This document shows positions 36,011 through 46,179 of a DNA stretch of 64,000 nt, in pieces. A program made the translations under genes and the position numbers. This stretch comes from Promicromonospora thailandica (GTDB lineage: Bacteria > Actinomycetota > Actinomycetes > Actinomycetales > Cellulomonadaceae). The stretch covers positions 124,001-188,000 of the forward strand of contig NZ_JAMTCS010000003.1 of NCBI RefSeq assembly GCF_024171955.1, given 5' to 3'. Below the pieces are notes generated by a model, which saw only the letters and a program-made list of their open reading frames with translations, ran no database searches and was not told the DNA's origin. The first letter of the stretch is position 1; the number at the start of each line of letters is the position of its first letter.

Positions 36011-37945
36011 ATGGCCCAGACCACGCAGGTGCCGTCCCAGGGCGACCCGAATCGCAGCCCCCACGAGGCGGTCGACCTGGCGCAGACCCCGGCCGGCCGC
36101 ACGGTCCGCCGGATCGGTCACGGCGGCGTGTTCGTGCCCGCCGACTCGAACCCCGGCACCGCGCCGCAGGACAGCACGGCCACGCTCATGCCGCGCACGG
36201 AGGCCGCCGTCCGCCGCGACCTGCGTGAGCACCGCTTCGACGCCACCACCTCGTTCGACTACCTGCTGCGCGACCTCGCGCGACGGTTCCCCCAGGCCCA
36301 CCTGCCCGTCGGCGACCAGGTGGACGCGACGCGCGACGCCCTCATGCGGCTCGGCGCCGGCATGATCGAGGCGCCCGCCGGGCCGCCGCCCGCCCCGGCT
36401 CCGGGCACGCCGCCGGCTCCGCCGGCCCCGTCGCGCGACTCGACGGTCCCCGCGGTCTACACCTACTGGGGCCAGTTCATCGACCACGACATCACCCTCA
36501 ACACCAACGGGCCGGACGACGGCTCGGGGCCGGGCGGCGACCAGGCGCTCGGCGACGTCGTCGCCGACCCGTTCCGTGCGTTCGACCCCGACGTGGTGCG
36601 CCGCAGCCTGCACAACGGGCGCATCCCGCTGCTCGACCTCGACAGCCTGTACGGGTCGGGCCCGCGGTTCGCGGGCGAGAAGGACCGGGGGGCCACGCGC
36701 AGCGAGGCGGCGTACGTGCCGGACTCGGCCAAGCTGCGGCTGGGCCGGGTCGGAACCGAGCCGATCGGACCGTTCTCCCTGGTGGCTCCGGGCGACGACC
36801 CCCAGCGCGACCTGCCGCGCAGCGCCGAGCCGGGCAGCGAGCGCATGCCGCTGATCCCGGACAGCCGCAACGACGAGAACCTCGTGGTGGCGCAGTTCCA
36901 CGTGGCGATGATCCGGTTCCACAACGCCGTCGTGGACTGGGTGGCACGGCACGAGCCGTGGTTCGCGACCACGCAGCGCGAGCTGTTCGACCGGGCGCAG
37001 CAGCTCGTCCGCTTCCACTACCAGTGGCTCGTGGTGCACGACTACCTGCGCACCCTGACCAAGGCCGGCGTCCTGGACTCCGTCCTGGCCGAGGGGCCGA
37101 CGCTGTTCCGGCCCGCGCGCCGCATCTCGATGCCGCTGGAGTTCGCGGTGGCGGCGTTCCGGTTCGGCCACTCGATGGTGCGCGGCGCGTACGACTTCAA
37201 CGTCAACTTCACGGGCACCGGCCCCGGGGGCGTGGCGACGCTGGACCAGCTCTTCCAGTTCACCGGCAACGGCGGGCTCTCGCCGGACCCTGCGGCCCCG
37301 CTGCCCGCCCTGCCCTCGAACTGGCCGATCGAGTGGCCGCGGCTCACGGACAAGGGCGACCCGCTGGCGTTCCGCATGGCACGCAAGATCGACCCGTTCC
37401 TGGCCGACGGGCTGGGCGACCTGCTCAACGAGGGCAACACCGCGCCGGCCCCGATCAAGGCGCTGCTCAAGCAGCTCGCGCAGCGCAACCTGCTGCGCGG
37501 CTACATGCTCGCGATCCCGACCGGCGAGGCCGTCGCCCGGGCGCTGCGGGTGCGGCCGCTCACGCCGGAGCAGCTGCGCCGGAACGCGTCGCCCGAGGTG
37601 GTGGCCGCGCTGGACGACCTGGACGGCACGCCGCTGTGGTACTACGTGCTCAAGGAGGCCGAGGTCCAGGGCAACGGCAACTTCCTGGGTGAGGTCGGCA
37701 GCCGCGTCCTGGTGGAGACGTTCCTGTACCTGCTGCGCCTGGACCCCGACTCGTTCATGCGGCGGCCGGGCGGCGACTGGAACCCGGGCTACGGGGTGCG
37801 GTTCGAGGACGGGCGCCTGGTCACGACGATCACCGACCTGCTGGCGTTCGCGGGGGTGTTCCCGGTCGGTGAGGACGAGGCGGGCCTGCCGCGGTTCCGC
37901 CGGGGCCCCGCCGGCATGGGCTACGCGGGCCACGACGGCGCGTGA
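36011..37945 (+). CDS. Animal-type haem peroxidase
   Basis: The 644-residue product belongs to the animal haem (peroxidase-cyclooxygenase) superfamily. It has the distal motif WGQFIDHD (Asp158, His159), the catalytic Arg286 with Glu289 in DSRNDEN, and a proximal His387 in FRFGHSMVRG. There is no signal peptide, so it may be cytoplasmic or exported in an unknown way. The ATG follows AAGGAGAGG. A short direct repeat ATACCCAGCC occurs twice upstream (near 35967-35988). Substrates are not predictable; halide or phenol oxidation is known in the superfamily. Confidence 0.88.
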   Translation: MAQTTQVPSQGDPNRSPHEAVDLAQTPAGRTVRRIGHGGVFVPADSNPGTAPQDSTATLMPRTEAAVRRDLREHRFDATTSFDYLLRDLARRFPQAHLPVGDQVDATRDALMRLGAGMIEAPAGPPPAPAPGTPPAPPAPSRDSTVPAVYTYWGQFIDHDITLNTNGPDDGSGPGGDQALGDVVADPFRAFDPDVVRRSLHNGRIPLLDLDSLYGSGPRFAGEKDRGATRSEAAYVPDSAKLRLGRVGTEPIGPFSLVAPGDDPQRDLPRSAEPGSERMPLIPDSRNDENLVVAQFHVAMIRFHNAVVDWVARHEPWFATTQRELFDRAQQLVRFHYQWLVVHDYLRTLTKAGVLDSVLAEGPTLFRPARRISMPLEFAVAAFRFGHSMVRGAYDFNVNFTGTGPGGVATLDQLFQFTGNGGLSPDPAAPLPALPSNWPIEWPRLTDKGDPLAFRMARKIDPFLADGLGDLLNEGNTAPAPIKALLKQLAQRNLLRGYMLAIPTGEAVARALRVRPLTPEQLRRNASPEVVAALDDLDGTPLWYYVLKEAEVQGNGNFLGEVGSRVLVETFLYLLRLDPDSFMRRPGGDWNPGYGVRFEDGRLVTTITDLLAFAGVFPVGEDEAGLPRFRRGPAGMGYAGHDGA

Positions 37946-37994
37946 CGTGCGGGAGGTCTCATCCGGGCAGTCGGACGTACGGGCTCAGCACTGG

Positions 37995-38000
37995 TAATGT
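37995..38000 (+). promoter_or_regulatory. Candidate -10 element of rpsO
   Basis: TAATGT is a good -10 match in the 141-base gap before rpsO. A -35 of TCGGAC at 37971-37976 is weak. The leader would be about 80 bases, which could leave room for S15 autoregulation. Confidence 0.45.
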
Positions 38001-38086
38001 TGTACCGCCGTCTGAACGGCCGCGGATCCAGAGCGCCCCGGTGAACTAGTCCCGGAGCACCGCGCAACGACACCGAAGGAGAGCCC

Positions 38087-38356
38087 ATGCCGCTCGACAC
38101 TGCCACGAAGCAGCAGATCATTTCCGAGTACGGGACCAAGCCGGGCGACACCGGCTCGCCCGAGGTGCAGATCGCGCTCCTCACGCAGCGCATCAAGGAC
38201 CTGACCGAGCACCTCAAGGAGCACAAGCACGACCACCACAGCCGTCGTGGTCTGCTGCTCCTCGTGGGCCAGCGTCGTCGTCTCCAGGGTTACCTGCGGG
38301 GCATCGACATCGAGCGCTACCGCGCCCTGGTCGACAAGCTCGGCCTGCGTCGCTGA
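38087..38356 (+). CDS. rpsO: 30S ribosomal protein S15
   Basis: S15 binds the central domain of 16S rRNA early in assembly. The 89-residue product is full length with [17 protein letters not shown] and [18 protein letters not shown]. The ATG follows AAGGAG. It precedes pnp, the conserved pair in most bacteria. Confidence 0.97.
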   Translation: MPLDTATKQQIISEYGTKPGDTGSPEVQIALLTQRIKDLTEHLKEHKHDHHSRRGLLLLVGQRRRLQGYLRGIDIERYRALVDKLGLRR

Positions 38357-38367
38357 ACCTGTCTCCT

Positions 38368-38402
38368 ACCAGCCCGGCCCCCGCTGCGGGGGCCGGGCTG
38401 GT
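38368..38402 (+). terminator. Hairpin after rpsO
   Basis: A perfect 16-bp stem (38368-38383 with 38387-38402) has a 3-base loop. It is probably a terminator or RNase site between rpsO and pnp. No T-run. Confidence 0.75.
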
Positions 38403-38439
38403 CTGGTGAGATGCTGTAGTACAACAACCACGAACGCCG

Positions 38440-38530
38440 CCCGTGACCTCGTCCGGTCCTCGGTAGTGGCTTCCCGAACACCTGGTTCGGTAGGCCTCGA
38501 TCGATGACCGTCGGGTGCGGGGGCGTTCCG
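38440..38530 (+). ncRNA. Possible Actino-pnp RNA motif in the pnp leader
   Basis: A conserved RNA named Actino-pnp is known in the 5' region of pnp in actinobacteria. Here the 148-base gap contains CCTCGGTAGTGGCTTCCC, then a hairpin CCGAAC/GTTCGG (38474-38479 with 38485-38490) and outer pairing CGGTC/GACCG. Position and layout fit. I have not matched the consensus, so the call rests mainly on location. Confidence 0.45.
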
Positions 38531-38550
38531 AGAGAACAAGGAGGGCACCC

Positions 38551-40785
38551 GTGGAGGGTCCCGAGATCCAGTTCGCCGAGGCCGTGATCGACAACGGTCG
38601 CTTCGGCACCCGCACCGTCCGGTTCGAGACCGGGCGCCTCGCCAAGCAGGCCGCCGGCTCCGTCGCCGCGTACCTCGACGGCGAGACCATGCTGCTGTCG
38701 ACCACCGCGGCCGGCAAGCACCCCAAGGACCAGTTCGACTTCTTCCCGCTGACGGTGGACGTCGAGGAGCGGATGTACGCCGCGGGCCGCATCCCCGGCT
38801 CGTTCTTCCGCCGCGAGGGCCGTCCCTCGACCGAGGCGATCCTGGCCTGCCGCCTGATCGACCGCCCGCTGCGCCCGCTGTTCGTCAAGGGCCTGCGCAA
38901 CGAGGTCCAGGTGGTCATCACCGTCATGGCGATCCACCCGGACGACGCGTACGACACGCTGGCGATCAACGCCGCCTCGGCGTCGACCCAGATCTCCGGC
39001 CTGCCGTTCGACGGCCCGGTCGGTGCCGTGCGCATCGCCCTGGTCGACGGCCAGTGGGTCGCGTTCCCGAAGTACTCCGACAAGGAGCGCGCGGTCTTCG
39101 ACATGGTCGTGGCCGGCCGTGTCGTGGGTGACGACGTGGCGATCGCCATGATCGAGGCCGAGGCCACCGACAACGCGTGGGGCCTCATCAAGAACGACGG
39201 CGTCGCGGCCCCCACCGAGGAGGTCGTCGCCGAGGGCATCGAGGCGGCCAAGCCGTTCATCAAGGCCCTGTGCGATGCGCAGGCCGCGCTCGCCGCGCAG
39301 TCCGCCAAGGAGACGCAGGAGTTCCCGCTCTTCCCGGACTACCAGGACGACGCGTACGCCGCCGTCGAGTCGGCCGTCACCGCCCCCACGCGGGACGCGC
39401 TGACCATCGCCGACAAGCAGCAGCGCGAGAACACGCTCGACGAGATCAAGGCGAGCGTCCACGAGCAGCTCGACGCCCAGTTCGAGGGCCGCGAGAAGGA
39501 GCTGTCGGCGGCGTTCCGCTCGCTGCAGAAGAAGCTCGTGCGCCAGCGCGTGCTCACCGACGGCGTGCGCATCGACGGCCGTGGCCTCGCGGACATCCGC
39601 ACCCTCTCGGCCGAGGTCGAGGTGCTGCCCCGCGTGCACGGCTCGGCGATCTTCGAGCGCGGCGAGACCCAGATCCTGGGTGTCACCACGCTGAACATGC
39701 TCCGCATGGAGCAGCAGATCGACTCGCTCGGTCCGGAGACGCGCAAGCGTTACATGCACAACTACAACTTCCCGCCGTACTCGACCGGTGAGACGGGCCG
39801 CGTGGGCAGCCCGAAGCGCCGCGAGATCGGTCACGGCGCGCTCGCCGAGCGTGCCCTGGTGCCGGTGCTGCCGAGCCGCGAGGAGTTCCCGTACGCGATC
39901 CGCCAGGTGTCCGAGGCTCTCGGCTCCAACGGCTCGACGTCGATGGGTTCGGTGTGCGCGAGCACGCTGTCCCTGCTCAACGCCGGTGTGCCGCTGCGCG
40001 CCCCGGTCGCGGGCATCGCGATGGGTCTCGTGTCCGACACCGTGGAGGGCGAGACCCGCTACGCCGCGATGACCGACATCCTGGGCGCGGAGGACGCGTT
40101 CGGCGACATGGACTTCAAGGTCGCCGGCACCAAGGAGTTCGTCACCGCCATCCAGCTCGACACCAAGCTCGACGGCATCCCGGCGTCGGTCCTCGCGGCC
40201 GCCCTGGGCCAGGCGCGCGACGCGCGCCTGACGATCCTCGAGGTCCTCGCCGAGGCGATCGACGTGCCCGACGAGATGTCCCCGAACGCCCCGCGCGTCA
40301 TCACCGTCAAGGTCCCCACCGACAAGATCGGCGAGGTCATCGGCCCGAAGGGCAAGATGATCAACCAGATCCAGGAGGAGACGGGCGCGGACATCTCCAT
40401 CGAGGACGACGGCACCGTGTACATCGGCGCCACCGACGGCCCCTCGGCCGAGGCCGCCCGCGCGGCGATCAACGCGATCGCCAACCCGCACGTCCCCGAG
40501 GTGGGCGAGCGGTTCGTCGGCACGGTCGTCAAGACGACGTCGTTCGGCGCGTTCATCTCGCTGTCCCCGGGCAAGGACGGTCTGCTGCACATCAGCCAGA
40601 TCCGCAAGCTCGTGGGCGGGAAGCGCGTCGAGAACGTCGACGACGTGCTGTCCATCGGCCAGAAGGTCCAGGTCGAGATCGGTGAGATCGACCCGCGCGG
40701 CAAGCTCTCGCTGGTCGCCGTGACGGACGAGGAGGAGTCGGCCCCGGCCGACGCCGCCGAGGCCCCCGCACCCGCGGACGCCTGA
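38551..40785 (+). CDS. pnp: Polyribonucleotide nucleotidyltransferase (PNPase)
   Basis: PNPase degrades RNA 3' to 5' by phosphorolysis and can also add tails. The 744-residue product has two RNase PH domains around an all-helical segment, a KH domain ([20 protein letters not shown] near 610) and a C-terminal S1 domain ([22 protein letters not shown]). GTG 38551 follows AAGGAGG. It ends in a short Ala/Pro/Glu tail. An M16 peptidase gene starts two bases after its stop. Confidence 0.97.
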   Translation: MEGPEIQFAEAVIDNGRFGTRTVRFETGRLAKQAAGSVAAYLDGETMLLSTTAAGKHPKDQFDFFPLTVDVEERMYAAGRIPGSFFRREGRPSTEAILACRLIDRPLRPLFVKGLRNEVQVVITVMAIHPDDAYDTLAINAASASTQISGLPFDGPVGAVRIALVDGQWVAFPKYSDKERAVFDMVVAGRVVGDDVAIAMIEAEATDNAWGLIKNDGVAAPTEEVVAEGIEAAKPFIKALCDAQAALAAQSAKETQEFPLFPDYQDDAYAAVESAVTAPTRDALTIADKQQRENTLDEIKASVHEQLDAQFEGREKELSAAFRSLQKKLVRQRVLTDGVRIDGRGLADIRTLSAEVEVLPRVHGSAIFERGETQILGVTTLNMLRMEQQIDSLGPETRKRYMHNYNFPPYSTGETGRVGSPKRREIGHGALAERALVPVLPSREEFPYAIRQVSEALGSNGSTSMGSVCASTLSLLNAGVPLRAPVAGIAMGLVSDTVEGETRYAAMTDILGAEDAFGDMDFKVAGTKEFVTAIQLDTKLDGIPASVLAAALGQARDARLTILEVLAEAIDVPDEMSPNAPRVITVKVPTDKIGEVIGPKGKMINQIQEETGADISIEDDGTVYIGATDGPSAEAARAAINAIANPHVPEVGERFVGTVVKTTSFGAFISLSPGKDGLLHISQIRKLVGGKRVENVDDVLSIGQKVQVEIGEIDPRGKLSLVAVTDEEESAPADAAEAPAPADA

Positions 40786-40786
40786 C

Positions 40787-42115
40787 ATGGCTTGGCACCT
40801 GCCGCTCGTTCCCTCGGGCGAGCCCGGTGCCGAGCTCACCGCCGGGCAGGACGGCGCGACGATCCGTCGCTCCGTCCTGCCCGGCGGTGTCCGTGTCCTC
40901 ACCGAGCACATGCCGGGCCAGCGCTCGGCGACGGTGGGCGCGTGGATCGGCGTCGGCTCGCGGGACGAGACCGACGGCCACTTCGGCTCGACGCACTTCC
41001 TGGAGCACCTGCTCTTCAAGGGCACCGCACGGCGTTCGGCGATGGACATCGCCGAGGCGTTCGACGCGGTGGGCGGCGAGGCGAACGCGGCCACCGGCAA
41101 GGAGCACACGTGCTACTACGCGCGCGTGCTGGACTCCGACCTGCCCATGGCGGTCGACGTGATCGCCGACATGGTCACCTCCGCGCGCCTGGACTCCGAC
41201 GAGCTCGAGACCGAGCGCGGCGTGATCCTCGAAGAGCTCGCGATGAACGACGACGACCCGACCGACGTCGTGCACGAGCAGTTCTCCGCCGTCGTGCTCG
41301 GGGACCACGCGCTGGGCCGGCCCATCGGCGGCACGCCGGAGACCATCAACGCCGTCCCGCGCGACGCCGTGTGGGACCACTACCGCTGGAACTACCGCCC
41401 GGAGACCCTCGTGGTCACCGCCGCCGGCGGCATCGACCACGACCGGCTGGTGCAGCAGGTCACGCAGGCCCTGTCCGACGGCGGGTGGGACCTCGACGCC
41501 GCCGTCGCGCCGCGCGACCGGCGGGCCGCCACCGAGGACCGGGTGGGCGTGCCGGAGGTCGGCACCGAGCGCACCATCGAGCGGCCGGTCGAGCAGACGA
41601 ACATCATCATCGGCTCCACGGGCATCTCCGCGACGGACGACCGGCGCTTCGCGCTGTCGGTGCTGAACGCGGTCCTGGGCGGCGGCATGTCGTCGCGCCT
41701 GTTCCAGGAGATCCGGGAGAAGCGCGGGCTGGCGTACTCGACCTACTCGTTCGCGTCCGCGCACGGCGGGCTCGGCACGTTCGGGCTGTACGCCGGGTGC
41801 GCGTCCGCCAAGGCGGACCAGGTCACCGAGCTGCTCGTGGAGGAGCTGGAGAAGCTCGCGCACGACGGCATCACCGAGGCCGAGCTGAAGCGGTCGATCG
41901 GGCAGCTCAGCGGCGGTACGGTGCTCGGGCTGGAGGACTCCGGCTCGCGCATGAGCCGGCTGGGCAAGGCGGAGCTCGTCTACGGTGAGCTCCTGTCCCT
42001 GGCGGAGTCGCTGGACCGTATCCAGGCCGTCACGGCCGCCGACGTCCAGACCCTGGCCCAGGACCTGGCGTCGCGCCCGCGCTCGATCGTCCGCGTGGGC
42101 CCGACCGACAACTGA
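40787..42115 (+). CDS. M16 family zinc metallopeptidase
   Basis: The 442-residue product has the inverted zinc motif HXXEH (His70, Glu73, His74 in THFLEHLLFKG), the distal Glu in EELAMND near residue 150, and the second M16 domain with LFQEIREKRGLAYSTYS. Such processing peptidases follow pnp in many gram-positive bacteria; the target is unknown. It starts two bases after the pnp stop and is followed by dapB after 26 bases, giving a likely pnp-pepR-dapB operon. Confidence 0.9.
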   Translation: MAWHLPLVPSGEPGAELTAGQDGATIRRSVLPGGVRVLTEHMPGQRSATVGAWIGVGSRDETDGHFGSTHFLEHLLFKGTARRSAMDIAEAFDAVGGEANAATGKEHTCYYARVLDSDLPMAVDVIADMVTSARLDSDELETERGVILEELAMNDDDPTDVVHEQFSAVVLGDHALGRPIGGTPETINAVPRDAVWDHYRWNYRPETLVVTAAGGIDHDRLVQQVTQALSDGGWDLDAAVAPRDRRAATEDRVGVPEVGTERTIERPVEQTNIIIGSTGISATDDRRFALSVLNAVLGGGMSSRLFQEIREKRGLAYSTYSFASAHGGLGTFGLYAGCASAKADQVTELLVEELEKLAHDGITEAELKRSIGQLSGGTVLGLEDSGSRMSRLGKAELVYGELLSLAESLDRIQAVTAADVQTLAQDLASRPRSIVRVGPTDN

Positions 42116-42141
42116 ACCGTCAGCGGGAACGAGGGTGGATC

Positions 42142-42915
42142 GTGAGTGACATCAAGGTGGCCGTGCTCGGGGCCGGCGGGCGCATGGGCAGCCAGGCGTG
42201 CGCGGCCGTCGAGGGCGCCGACGGGCTGGAGCTCGTCGCGCGGCTCGGCCGGGGCGACGAGGTCTCCGCGGAGACCCTCGCCGGGGCGGACGTCGCCGTG
42301 GACTTCACCGTCCCGGCCGTCACCGAGGCGAACGTGCACGCGGTGCTCGACGCCGGGGCGCACGCCGTGGTCGGCACCACCGGCTGGGACGACGCCGCCC
42401 GCGCCCGCGTGACCGCGCACCTCGCGGAGCTGTCGCCGCGGGGCCAGGGCGGCAGCGGCGCGCTCGGCGTGCTCATCGCCCCCAACTTCGGGCTCTCGGC
42501 GGTGCTGGCCATGACGTTCGCCGCGAAGGCCGCCCGCTACTTCGAGTCGGCCGAGATCATCGAGCTGCACCACCCGAACAAGGTGGACGCGCCGTCGGGC
42601 ACGGCCCGGCACACCGCGGCGGCGATCGCCGCCGCGCGCGCCGAGGCCGGCCGCGGGTCCTCGCCCGACGCGACCGAGTCCGGCTGGGACGCCCGCGGGG
42701 CCGACGTCGACGGCGTGCGCGTGCACGCCGTGCGCCTGCGCGGCCTCGTGGCGCACGAGGAGATCCTGTTCGGCAACGCGGGGGAGCAGCTCGTGATCCG
42801 GCAGGACTCGTTCGACCGGGCCTCCTTCATGCCCGGCGTGCTGCTCGCCGTCCGCTCCGTGGTTTCGCGGCCCGGCCTGACGGTGGGCCTCGAGCACGTT
42901 CTGGACCTCTCGTGA
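42142..42915 (+). CDS. dapB: 4-hydroxy-tetrahydrodipicolinate reductase
   Basis: DapB reduces the DapA product in the diaminopimelate/lysine pathway. The 257-residue product has the dinucleotide-binding start VAVLGAGGRMGSQ, the VDFTVP and GTTGW segments and the catalytic EIIELHHPNKVDAPSGTA motif. The GTG start lies 26 bases after the M16 gene. The stop overlaps the GTG of the next gene (GTGA). In relatives dapA follows closely; here it is about 7.6 kb away. Confidence 0.96.
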   Translation: MSDIKVAVLGAGGRMGSQACAAVEGADGLELVARLGRGDEVSAETLAGADVAVDFTVPAVTEANVHAVLDAGAHAVVGTTGWDDAARARVTAHLAELSPRGQGGSGALGVLIAPNFGLSAVLAMTFAAKAARYFESAEIIELHHPNKVDAPSGTARHTAAAIAAARAEAGRGSSPDATESGWDARGADVDGVRVHAVRLRGLVAHEEILFGNAGEQLVIRQDSFDRASFMPGVLLAVRSVVSRPGLTVGLEHVLDLS

Positions 42916-43406
42916 GCGGCCAGGACGTCGCGGGCGCGGGCGGCCGGGCGCCGTCTGGCCGCAAGGTGCCGCGCGGGCTGCCCGGGGCGATCGCCCTGAC
43001 GGCGCTGCTCGCCCTCTACGTCTGGCAGATCGGGGGCCGCGGCCTCGCGATGCTGCGCAGCGGCGAACCCGTGCTGATCGGCATCGGCGTGGGGGTGCTG
43101 GTCATCCCGCTGCTGGTCATCGGGCTCATCGCGCGGGAGTACCGGCTCGCCGCGACCGTGCAGCGCATGGCCGACACCCTCGCGGCCGACGGCCGGCTGC
43201 CCGTGGACGACCTGCCGCGCTCGCCGGGCGGCCGCATCGACCGTGCCGCGGCCGACGAGGCGTTCGAGCAGCGCCGGGTCACGGTCGAGGAGACCCCGGA
43301 CGACTGGCGCGCCTGGTACAACCTGGCGTTCGCGTACGACGCGGCGGGCGACCGCCGCCGGGCGCGCGAGGCGCTGCGGACCGCGGCGGGCCTGTTCCGC
43401 GCGTGA
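42912..43406 (+). CDS. Small membrane protein with TPR-like C-terminus
   Basis: The 164-residue product has two transmembrane helices (ALTALLALYVWQI and GIGVGVLVIPLLVIGLIA), then a cytoplasmic part ending in a single TPR-like helix pair (DDWRAWYNLAFAYDAAGDRRRAREAL). The GTG overlaps the dapB stop by four bases, so it is translationally coupled to dapB. I do not know its function. Confidence 0.75.
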   Translation: MSGQDVAGAGGRAPSGRKVPRGLPGAIALTALLALYVWQIGGRGLAMLRSGEPVLIGIGVGVLVIPLLVIGLIAREYRLAATVQRMADTLAADGRLPVDDLPRSPGGRIDRAAADEAFEQRRVTVEETPDDWRAWYNLAFAYDAAGDRRRAREALRTAAGLFRA

Positions 43407-43484
43407 CGTAGCCCACCCCCGCGCGGGCCTCGGATCCGCGCCCCTCGGCCTGCGAGCTCGCGCGGGTGGTGCGAACCTCTCGTC

Positions 43485-44822
43485 ATGACAGCGACCGCGA
43501 ACGAGCCGGACACCCGCCTGAACCGCACGGTGAGCGGCCGGCTGCTCTACCTGTTCATCCTCGGCGACGTGCTCGGTGCCGGCGTCTACGCCCTCGTGGG
43601 CGAGCTGGCCGGGGAGGTCGGCGGCGCCGTCTGGCTGCCGCTGCTCGTGGCCCTCGGCCTGGCGCTGCTCACCGCGGGCTCCTATGCCGAGCTCGTCACC
43701 AAGTACCCCCGCGCGGGCGGCGCGGCCGTGTTCGCCGAACGGGCCTTCAAGCAGCCGGTGATCTCGTTCCTGGTCGGGTTCTCCATGCTGGCCGCGGGCG
43801 TCACCAGCGCCGCCGGCCTGTCCCTCGCGTTCGCCGGCGACTACTTCGCCGCCTTCGTCGACGCGCCCGAGCGCGTCGTCGCGCTCCTGTTCCTCACCGC
43901 GGTCGCGCTCCTGAACGCGCGCGGCATCAAGGAGTCGCTCGGTGCGAACGTCGTCATGACCATCGTCGAGGTCGGCGGCCTGGTGCTGATCGTCGTGCTC
44001 GCGGCCGTCGTGCTCGGCCGGGGCGACGGCGACCTCGGGCGGGCGACGCAGTTCGCCGACGGGGTGACGCCCGCGCTCGCCGTCCTGTCGGCGGCCATCC
44101 TGGCGTACTACTCGTTCGTGGGGTTCGAGACGTCGGCGAACGTGGCCGAGGAGGTCAAGGACGTGCGCCGGGTCTACCCGCGTGCCCTGTTCGGCGCGCT
44201 GATCACCGCGGGCGTCGTCTACCTGGCGGTCGGGGTCGCGGCGGTCGCGGTCGTGGAGCCCGGCACGCTCGCCGGGTCGAGCGGCCCGCTGCTCGAGGTG
44301 GTCTCGGCGGCGGGCACGGTGCCCGAGTGGCTGTTCTCCCTCGTGGCGCTCATCGCCGTCGCCAACGGCGCGCTGCTGACCATGATCATGTCGAGCCGCC
44401 TCGCCTACGGCATGGCGGAGCAGCGGCTCCTGCCGTCCGTGCTCGGCCGGGTGCTCCCCGGCCGCCGCACGCCCTGGGTGGCGATCGTGGTCACCACGCT
44501 GGTGGCCATGGTGCTGGTCTTCACCGGCGACCTCGCCGCGCTCGCGGAGACCGTCGTCCTGCTCCTGCTGCTGGTCTTCGCGAGCACCAACGTCGCCGTC
44601 CTCGTGCTGCGCCGGGACCACGTCGAGCACGACCATTTCCGCGTGCTGACGGTGGTGCCGTGGCTGGGCGTCGCGAGCTGCTTCCTGCTCCTGACCCAGC
44701 AGTCGGGCGCCACGTGGCTGCGGGCCGGCGCGCTGCTCGTCGTCGGCCTGGTGCTGTACGTGGCCATGCGCCTGACCCGCCGCCGCAACGGGGACGACGC
44801 GGGACCCGAGGTCAGTCGGTGA
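43485..44822 (+). CDS. APC-superfamily amino acid permease
   Basis: The 445-residue product has about twelve transmembrane helices. The start has the APC signature LGDVLGAGVYALVGELAG, and the sixth-helix region reads LAYYSFVGFETSANVAEEVKDVRRVYPRA in pieces typical of APC permeases. The substrate is probably an amino acid or amine. The ATG is preceded by GAACCT and six bases. Its 3' end overlaps the convergent MFS gene by 11 bases. Confidence 0.88.
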   Translation: MTATANEPDTRLNRTVSGRLLYLFILGDVLGAGVYALVGELAGEVGGAVWLPLLVALGLALLTAGSYAELVTKYPRAGGAAVFAERAFKQPVISFLVGFSMLAAGVTSAAGLSLAFAGDYFAAFVDAPERVVALLFLTAVALLNARGIKESLGANVVMTIVEVGGLVLIVVLAAVVLGRGDGDLGRATQFADGVTPALAVLSAAILAYYSFVGFETSANVAEEVKDVRRVYPRALFGALITAGVVYLAVGVAAVAVVEPGTLAGSSGPLLEVVSAAGTVPEWLFSLVALIAVANGALLTMIMSSRLAYGMAEQRLLPSVLGRVLPGRRTPWVAIVVTTLVAMVLVFTGDLAALAETVVLLLLLVFASTNVAVLVLRRDHVEHDHFRVLTVVPWLGVASCFLLLTQQSGATWLRAGALLVVGLVLYVAMRLTRRRNGDDAGPEVSR

Positions 44823-46116
44823 GGTCGGCGCGGGGCGTGTCCGGGTGCTCCTCGGCGTGGGTCGGCACCCAGCGCACCGCGACCAGCACGAACCCGAGCA
44901 CGAGCAGCCCCGCGGTGAGCACGAACGGGTAGGTGCGGTCGATCCCGGACAGCCAGCCGGAGATCCAGCCGAACGGCGCCGCCGCGAGCATGATGCACGT
45001 GCGCTGGATCGCCATCACCCGGGACCGCTCCGCCTCGTCCACGTGCAGCGCGACGAGCGACTCCGAGAGCATGAACAGCATGCCCGCGCCGAAGCTGTCC
45101 AGCAGCAGGCACAGGCCGAGGAACGCGTAGGTCGCGCCCGTGGCGGCGCCGTCCGGGGCCGCGATGGCGACGAGCGTGACCTGGCCGGCCAGGTGCACCC
45201 CGAAGCCCCACAGCGCGGCCCGCTTGAGGTCCACGGCGGTGGTCAGCAGGGGGATGAGCGTGAAGAAGAAGGTCACCGACAGCACCGAGCGGACCATCGG
45301 GAAGAACGGCAGCAGCGCGTCCGGCACGTGCAGGTGCTGGCTCGCCACCACCTGCCAGAACGTGCCGTTGACGAGCGTGACGGCGGCGGTCAGCGCGGCC
45401 ACGGCGAGGGCGAGCAGCGACCCGCGCGAGCGCAGCAGCAGGCCGAGCACCCCGCGGTAGCCGGCGAAGAGCCGCCACACGCTCTGCCCGCGCGTGGCCG
45501 CCATCCGTACGCGACCCTGCCGGGTCTCGTGGGACCACAGGTAGAGCCAGACGATCTTGACGGTCATCACGATCGCGGCGTTGACGTACAGGATCCGCAC
45601 GGCGGGCTCGAGCCCGAGCTGGGCGACCAGCACGGCCGCCAGCGGTGCGAACAGGGCCGAGCAGTCGGCGGCGACCTTGACCAGCGAGTAGATCCGCGTG
45701 ATCTGACGGCGTTCCGCGTCCTCGACCATGAGGCAGTCCCACGAGTTCTGGGTCACCTGCAGCGCGCCGTTGACCAGCGAGGCCGCCAGGAAGAACCAGA
45801 AGTTCTGCGCGAACGCCCACAGCAGGCACGGGATCACCCAGGCGATCACGTCGAACAGCGCCGTGGTGGTGCGGCGGCCGAGCCGGTCGGTGATGATCCC
45901 GCCCGCCAGCCCGAAGCCGACCTGGGACAGCATCGCGATCGTGGCCAGGAAGCCGATCTGCGCGTCGTGCAGGCCCAGGGCCAGCATGAACACCGAGGCA
46001 TAGGGCAGCACGAGGGCCATGGAGAGGCCCCACAGCGGCTCGGTCCACACGCAGGCGCGAGGGTTGCCGCGGAGCTCGACGAGGGTCCGCCAGAGCGGGT
46101 TACGGGCGCGGGTCAC
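44812..46116 (-). CDS. MFS transporter
   Basis: The 434-residue product has about twelve hydrophobic helices and the MFS loop motif GGIITDRLGRRTT near residue 80 between helices 2 and 3. A cytoplasmic loop between helices 6 and 7 contains HETRQGRVRMAATRGQ. A GTG starts the gene at 46116. It overlaps the end of the APC permease gene. The substrate is unknown; solute or drug export are both possible. Confidence 0.85.
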   Translation of the reverse strand: MTRARNPLWRTLVELRGNPRACVWTEPLWGLSMALVLPYASVFMLALGLHDAQIGFLATIAMLSQVGFGLAGGIITDRLGRRTTTALFDVIAWVIPCLLWAFAQNFWFFLAASLVNGALQVTQNSWDCLMVEDAERRQITRIYSLVKVAADCSALFAPLAAVLVAQLGLEPAVRILYVNAAIVMTVKIVWLYLWSHETRQGRVRMAATRGQSVWRLFAGYRGVLGLLLRSRGSLLALAVAALTAAVTLVNGTFWQVVASQHLHVPDALLPFFPMVRSVLSVTFFFTLIPLLTTAVDLKRAALWGFGVHLAGQVTLVAIAAPDGAATGATYAFLGLCLLLDSFGAGMLFMLSESLVALHVDEAERSRVMAIQRTCIMLAAAPFGWISGWLSGIDRTYPFVLTAGLLVLGFVLVAVRWVPTHAEEHPDTPRADLTD

Positions 46117-46179
46117 GGGGCAAGTGAAGCACCTTCGCGGGGCGCCGTGGGACGGCCGTCCGGCGGCCCGTCGCCGGGC

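Noticed and set aside
38317-41109. 930-codon minus-strand frame opposite pnp
   Set aside because: Shadow of pnp and the M16 gene with no recognisable domain.
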